Assembly: GCA_038747915.1 (NCBI GenBank)
Contig: JBCDJJ010000122.1
Span: 1-7,000 of the forward strand
From: JBCDAP01 sp038747915
Lineage (GTDB): Bacteria; Planctomycetota; Phycisphaerae; Phycisphaerales; UBA1924
Direction: 5' to 3'
DNA: 7,000 nucleotides
Position 1 is the stretch's first letter, and each line of letters starts with the position of its first letter. The notes under the pieces are model-generated. The model ran no database searches and was not told the DNA's origin. It saw only the letters and a list, made by a program, of their open reading frames with translations. Positions 5,850-7,000 of the stretch are shown here, piece after piece. The translations under genes and the position numbers were made by a program.

Positions 5850-7000
5850 GTGGCCAAGAAGAAATCGAGTACGAAGAAGAGCCAAAAGAACGCAGGCCCG
5901 CGAGAGTCTTCACCGAGTCGGACAACCGTCGAGCAGCCGACAGCGTCAGAACCCCCTTCAACGATTCCACCCGAACCGGCTGGGTTGCATGGGCGTGTGT
6001 TTATCGGTGGCCACCAATCTTCGAGTTTCGATGCGCTCGAGGTGCACGGTGCCGACGTTCAGAAGGGCCTGCTCAGGGCTGGCCTCGAGGGGGTTACGTG
6101 GCGGGACGTGGAGCCACACTCGGGTGGTTCCGGTCCCTGGTTGCACGTGCTCGAAGAACAGATACACCAGTTCATCGGCGGTGTGTTTCTTCTCCCCACC
6201 GGCGAGATCGAGGGCGATGTTCTCCGGGGAGAGATCCGACTGTTTGAGAACGCTGGCCGACCCACGCGGCGCCTGTCGGGCGCGGACCTTGAGCGGGTTG
6301 AGGAGGTGGTGTTCGAGTGGGCCTCGGAGATGCTCCTTGGAGAGAAGGGGGGAGAACATCCGAGCCAGCCCGATGAGGACACGGAGTCGGGCGAATTCCT
6401 GGACACGCTCCGGGGCCACAAAGGCGAGGTGTACGCCGTCGCGGTGACGAACGATGGCACACGCATCGTCTCGGGTGGGCTAGACGACACCGTACGACTC
6501 TGGGACGCGCGATCGGGAGAACCCGTCGACACACTCCAAGACCACACAGGCGCGGTGTACGCCGTCGCCGTGACCACCGACGGCGCACGCATCGTCTCGG
6601 GTGGGGACGGCGGCACCGTACGACTCTGGGATGCGCGATCGGGAGAACTCCTCCACACATTCCGAGGCCACAAAGGCGCGGTGCATGCCGTTGCGGCGAC
6701 GAACGATGGCACACGCATCGTCTCGGGTGGGCACGAAGGCACGGTACGACTCTGGGATGCGCGATCGGGAGAACCCCTCCACACATTCCGAGGCCACGAA
6801 GGCGCGGTGTTCGCCGTCGCGGTGACGAACGACGGCACACGCATCGCCTCGGGCGGGGACGACGGCACCGTGCGACTCTGGGATGCGCGATCGGGAGAAC
6901 TCCTCGACACGCTCCAAGGCCACGAAGACTCGGTGTTCGCCGTCGCGGTGACGAACGACGGCACACGCATCGTCTCGGGTGGGCACGACGGCACGGTACG
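5850..7000 (+). CDS. WD40-repeat protein with N-terminal alpha/beta domain (TIR- or DUF4062-like?), runs off right edge
   Basis: At least 383 residues, incomplete at the right edge. GTG 5850 is preceded by GGAGGG (5839-5844) at 5-nt spacing; the ATG at 5845 is in another frame. Residues 1-14 are basic (AKKKSSTKKSQKN) and 15-48 a Pro/Ser/Thr-rich linker. There is no signal peptide or membrane segment, so it is probably cytoplasmic. Residues 49-163 look like one alternating beta/alpha domain: strand RVFIGG (49-54), helix ALEVHGADVQKGLLRAG, strand GVTWRDV (81-87), Gly-rich loop SGGSGPW (91-97), helix LHVLEEQIHQF, hydrophobic strand GGVFLLP (110-116), and helix GEIRLFENAG (127-136). This order resembles TIR or DUF4062-type Rossmann-like domains, but signature residues are not clear enough to assign one. 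From residue 183 come 42-residue WD40 blades with GH, AVTNDGTRIVSGG, GTVRLWDARSGE. No NTPase module lies between domain and propeller. Role is unknown; signalling, scaffolding or defence are hypotheses from architecture only. Confidence 0.93.
   Translation, partial: MAKKKSSTKKSQKNAGPRESSPSRTTVEQPTASEPPSTIPPEPAGLHGRVFIGGHQSSSFDALEVHGADVQKGLLRAGLEGVTWRDVEPHSGGSGPWLHVLEEQIHQFIGGVFLLPTGEIEGDVLRGEIRLFENAGRPTRRLSGADLERVEEVVFEWASEMLLGEKGGEHPSQPDEDTESGEFLDTLRGHKGEVYAVAVTNDGTRIVSGGLDDTVRLWDARSGEPVDTLQDHTGAVYAVAVTTDGARIVSGGDGGTVRLWDARSGELLHTFRGHKGAVHAVAATNDGTRIVSGGHEGTVRLWDARSGEPLHTFRGHEGAVFAVAVTNDGTRIASGGDDGTVRLWDARSGELLDTLQGHEDSVFAVAVTNDGTRIVSGGHDGTV
6396..7000 (+). repeat. 126-bp tandem repeat array encoding WD40 blades
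   Basis: Five units, with no insertion or deletion, begin at 6396, 6522, 6648, 6774 and 6900; the last is cut by the window end. The landmark CGACTCTGG recurs at 6495, 6621, 6747 and 6873, and its first two bases at 6999, always 126 bp apart. By hand count, units 3 and 4 differ at about 14 of 126 positions and units 4 and 5 at about 12 of 101. Variation concentrates at codons before the GT-V-RLWD strand (Leu, Asp, His, Asp, His), after the GH pair, and at Tyr/His/Phe before AVA. Each unit is one 42-residue blade, and more units probably continue past the edge. Confidence 0.95.

Noticed and set aside
5752..6447. 231-codon plus-strand frame overlapping the start of the WD40 gene
   Set aside because: Arg/Cys-rich, no motif, different frame from the continuous WD40 coding frame starting at GTG 5850.
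6059..6994. Minus-strand open frames over the WD40 array, with repetitive translated sequence
   Set aside because: Their periodicity is inherited from the 126-bp WD40 units; the plus frame has RLWDARSGE blades, a good RBS and a continuous N-terminal domain.
6396..7000. CRISPR-like or mobile-element interpretation of the tandem repeat
   Set aside because: Units are contiguous with no spacers, exactly 42 codons long and in frame; they encode WD40 blades.

Overview
The window is GC-rich bacterial DNA with six protein-coding genes. It most likely comes from a planctomycete, and Phycisphaerae-like is my best guess. The main pointers are a secreted parallel beta-helix protein ending in a paired EF-hand/dockerin-like tail of the 'GDVNxSGxxDxxD ... 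SCP' type, several exported propeller and hydrolase proteins, and a highly repetitive WD40 protein. This placement is inference from protein style. No rRNA or other phylogenetic marker is complete here; infC is present only as its first 70 codons.

Layout. At the left edge, on the minus strand, is the start of infC (translation initiation factor IF-3). It appears to begin with the rare AUU codon, 7 nt after an AAGGAG ribosome binding site. A gap of about 300 bp with no convincing gene follows. Next, both on the minus strand, are a secreted beta-helix protein with a dockerin-like C-terminus (530-2107) and, upstream of it, a secreted seven-bladed YVTN/lactonase-like beta-propeller (2294-3649). 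Divergent from the propeller gene is a TetR/AcrR-family repressor of AefR-like type (3753-4385, plus). The 103 bp between them carry repeated GTGA half-sites lying over the best promoter elements of both genes, which suggests autoregulation plus control of the propeller gene and possibly of the beta-helix gene behind it.

Convergent with the repressor is a lipoprotein alpha/beta hydrolase with a GHSMG nucleophile elbow (4410-5636, minus). It is separated by a 213-bp divergent spacer containing two strong inverted repeats, a 14-bp palindrome and a possible 16-codon upstream ORF. The last gene (5850 to beyond the right edge, plus) encodes a cytoplasmic protein with a basic, Ser/Thr- and Pro-rich tail, a compact alpha/beta domain that may be TIR-like or DUF4062-like, and then WD40 repeats. 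Its repeat DNA is a strict 126-bp tandem array, about 88-90% identical between adjacent units by my hand count. This last gene is the most unusual thing in the window: the architecture resembles signalling or conflict proteins that pair a Rossmann-like effector or adaptor with a fast-evolving propeller, but the N-terminal assignment is unproven.

I see no tRNA, rRNA, insertion sequence, CRISPR array or canonical rho-independent terminator.
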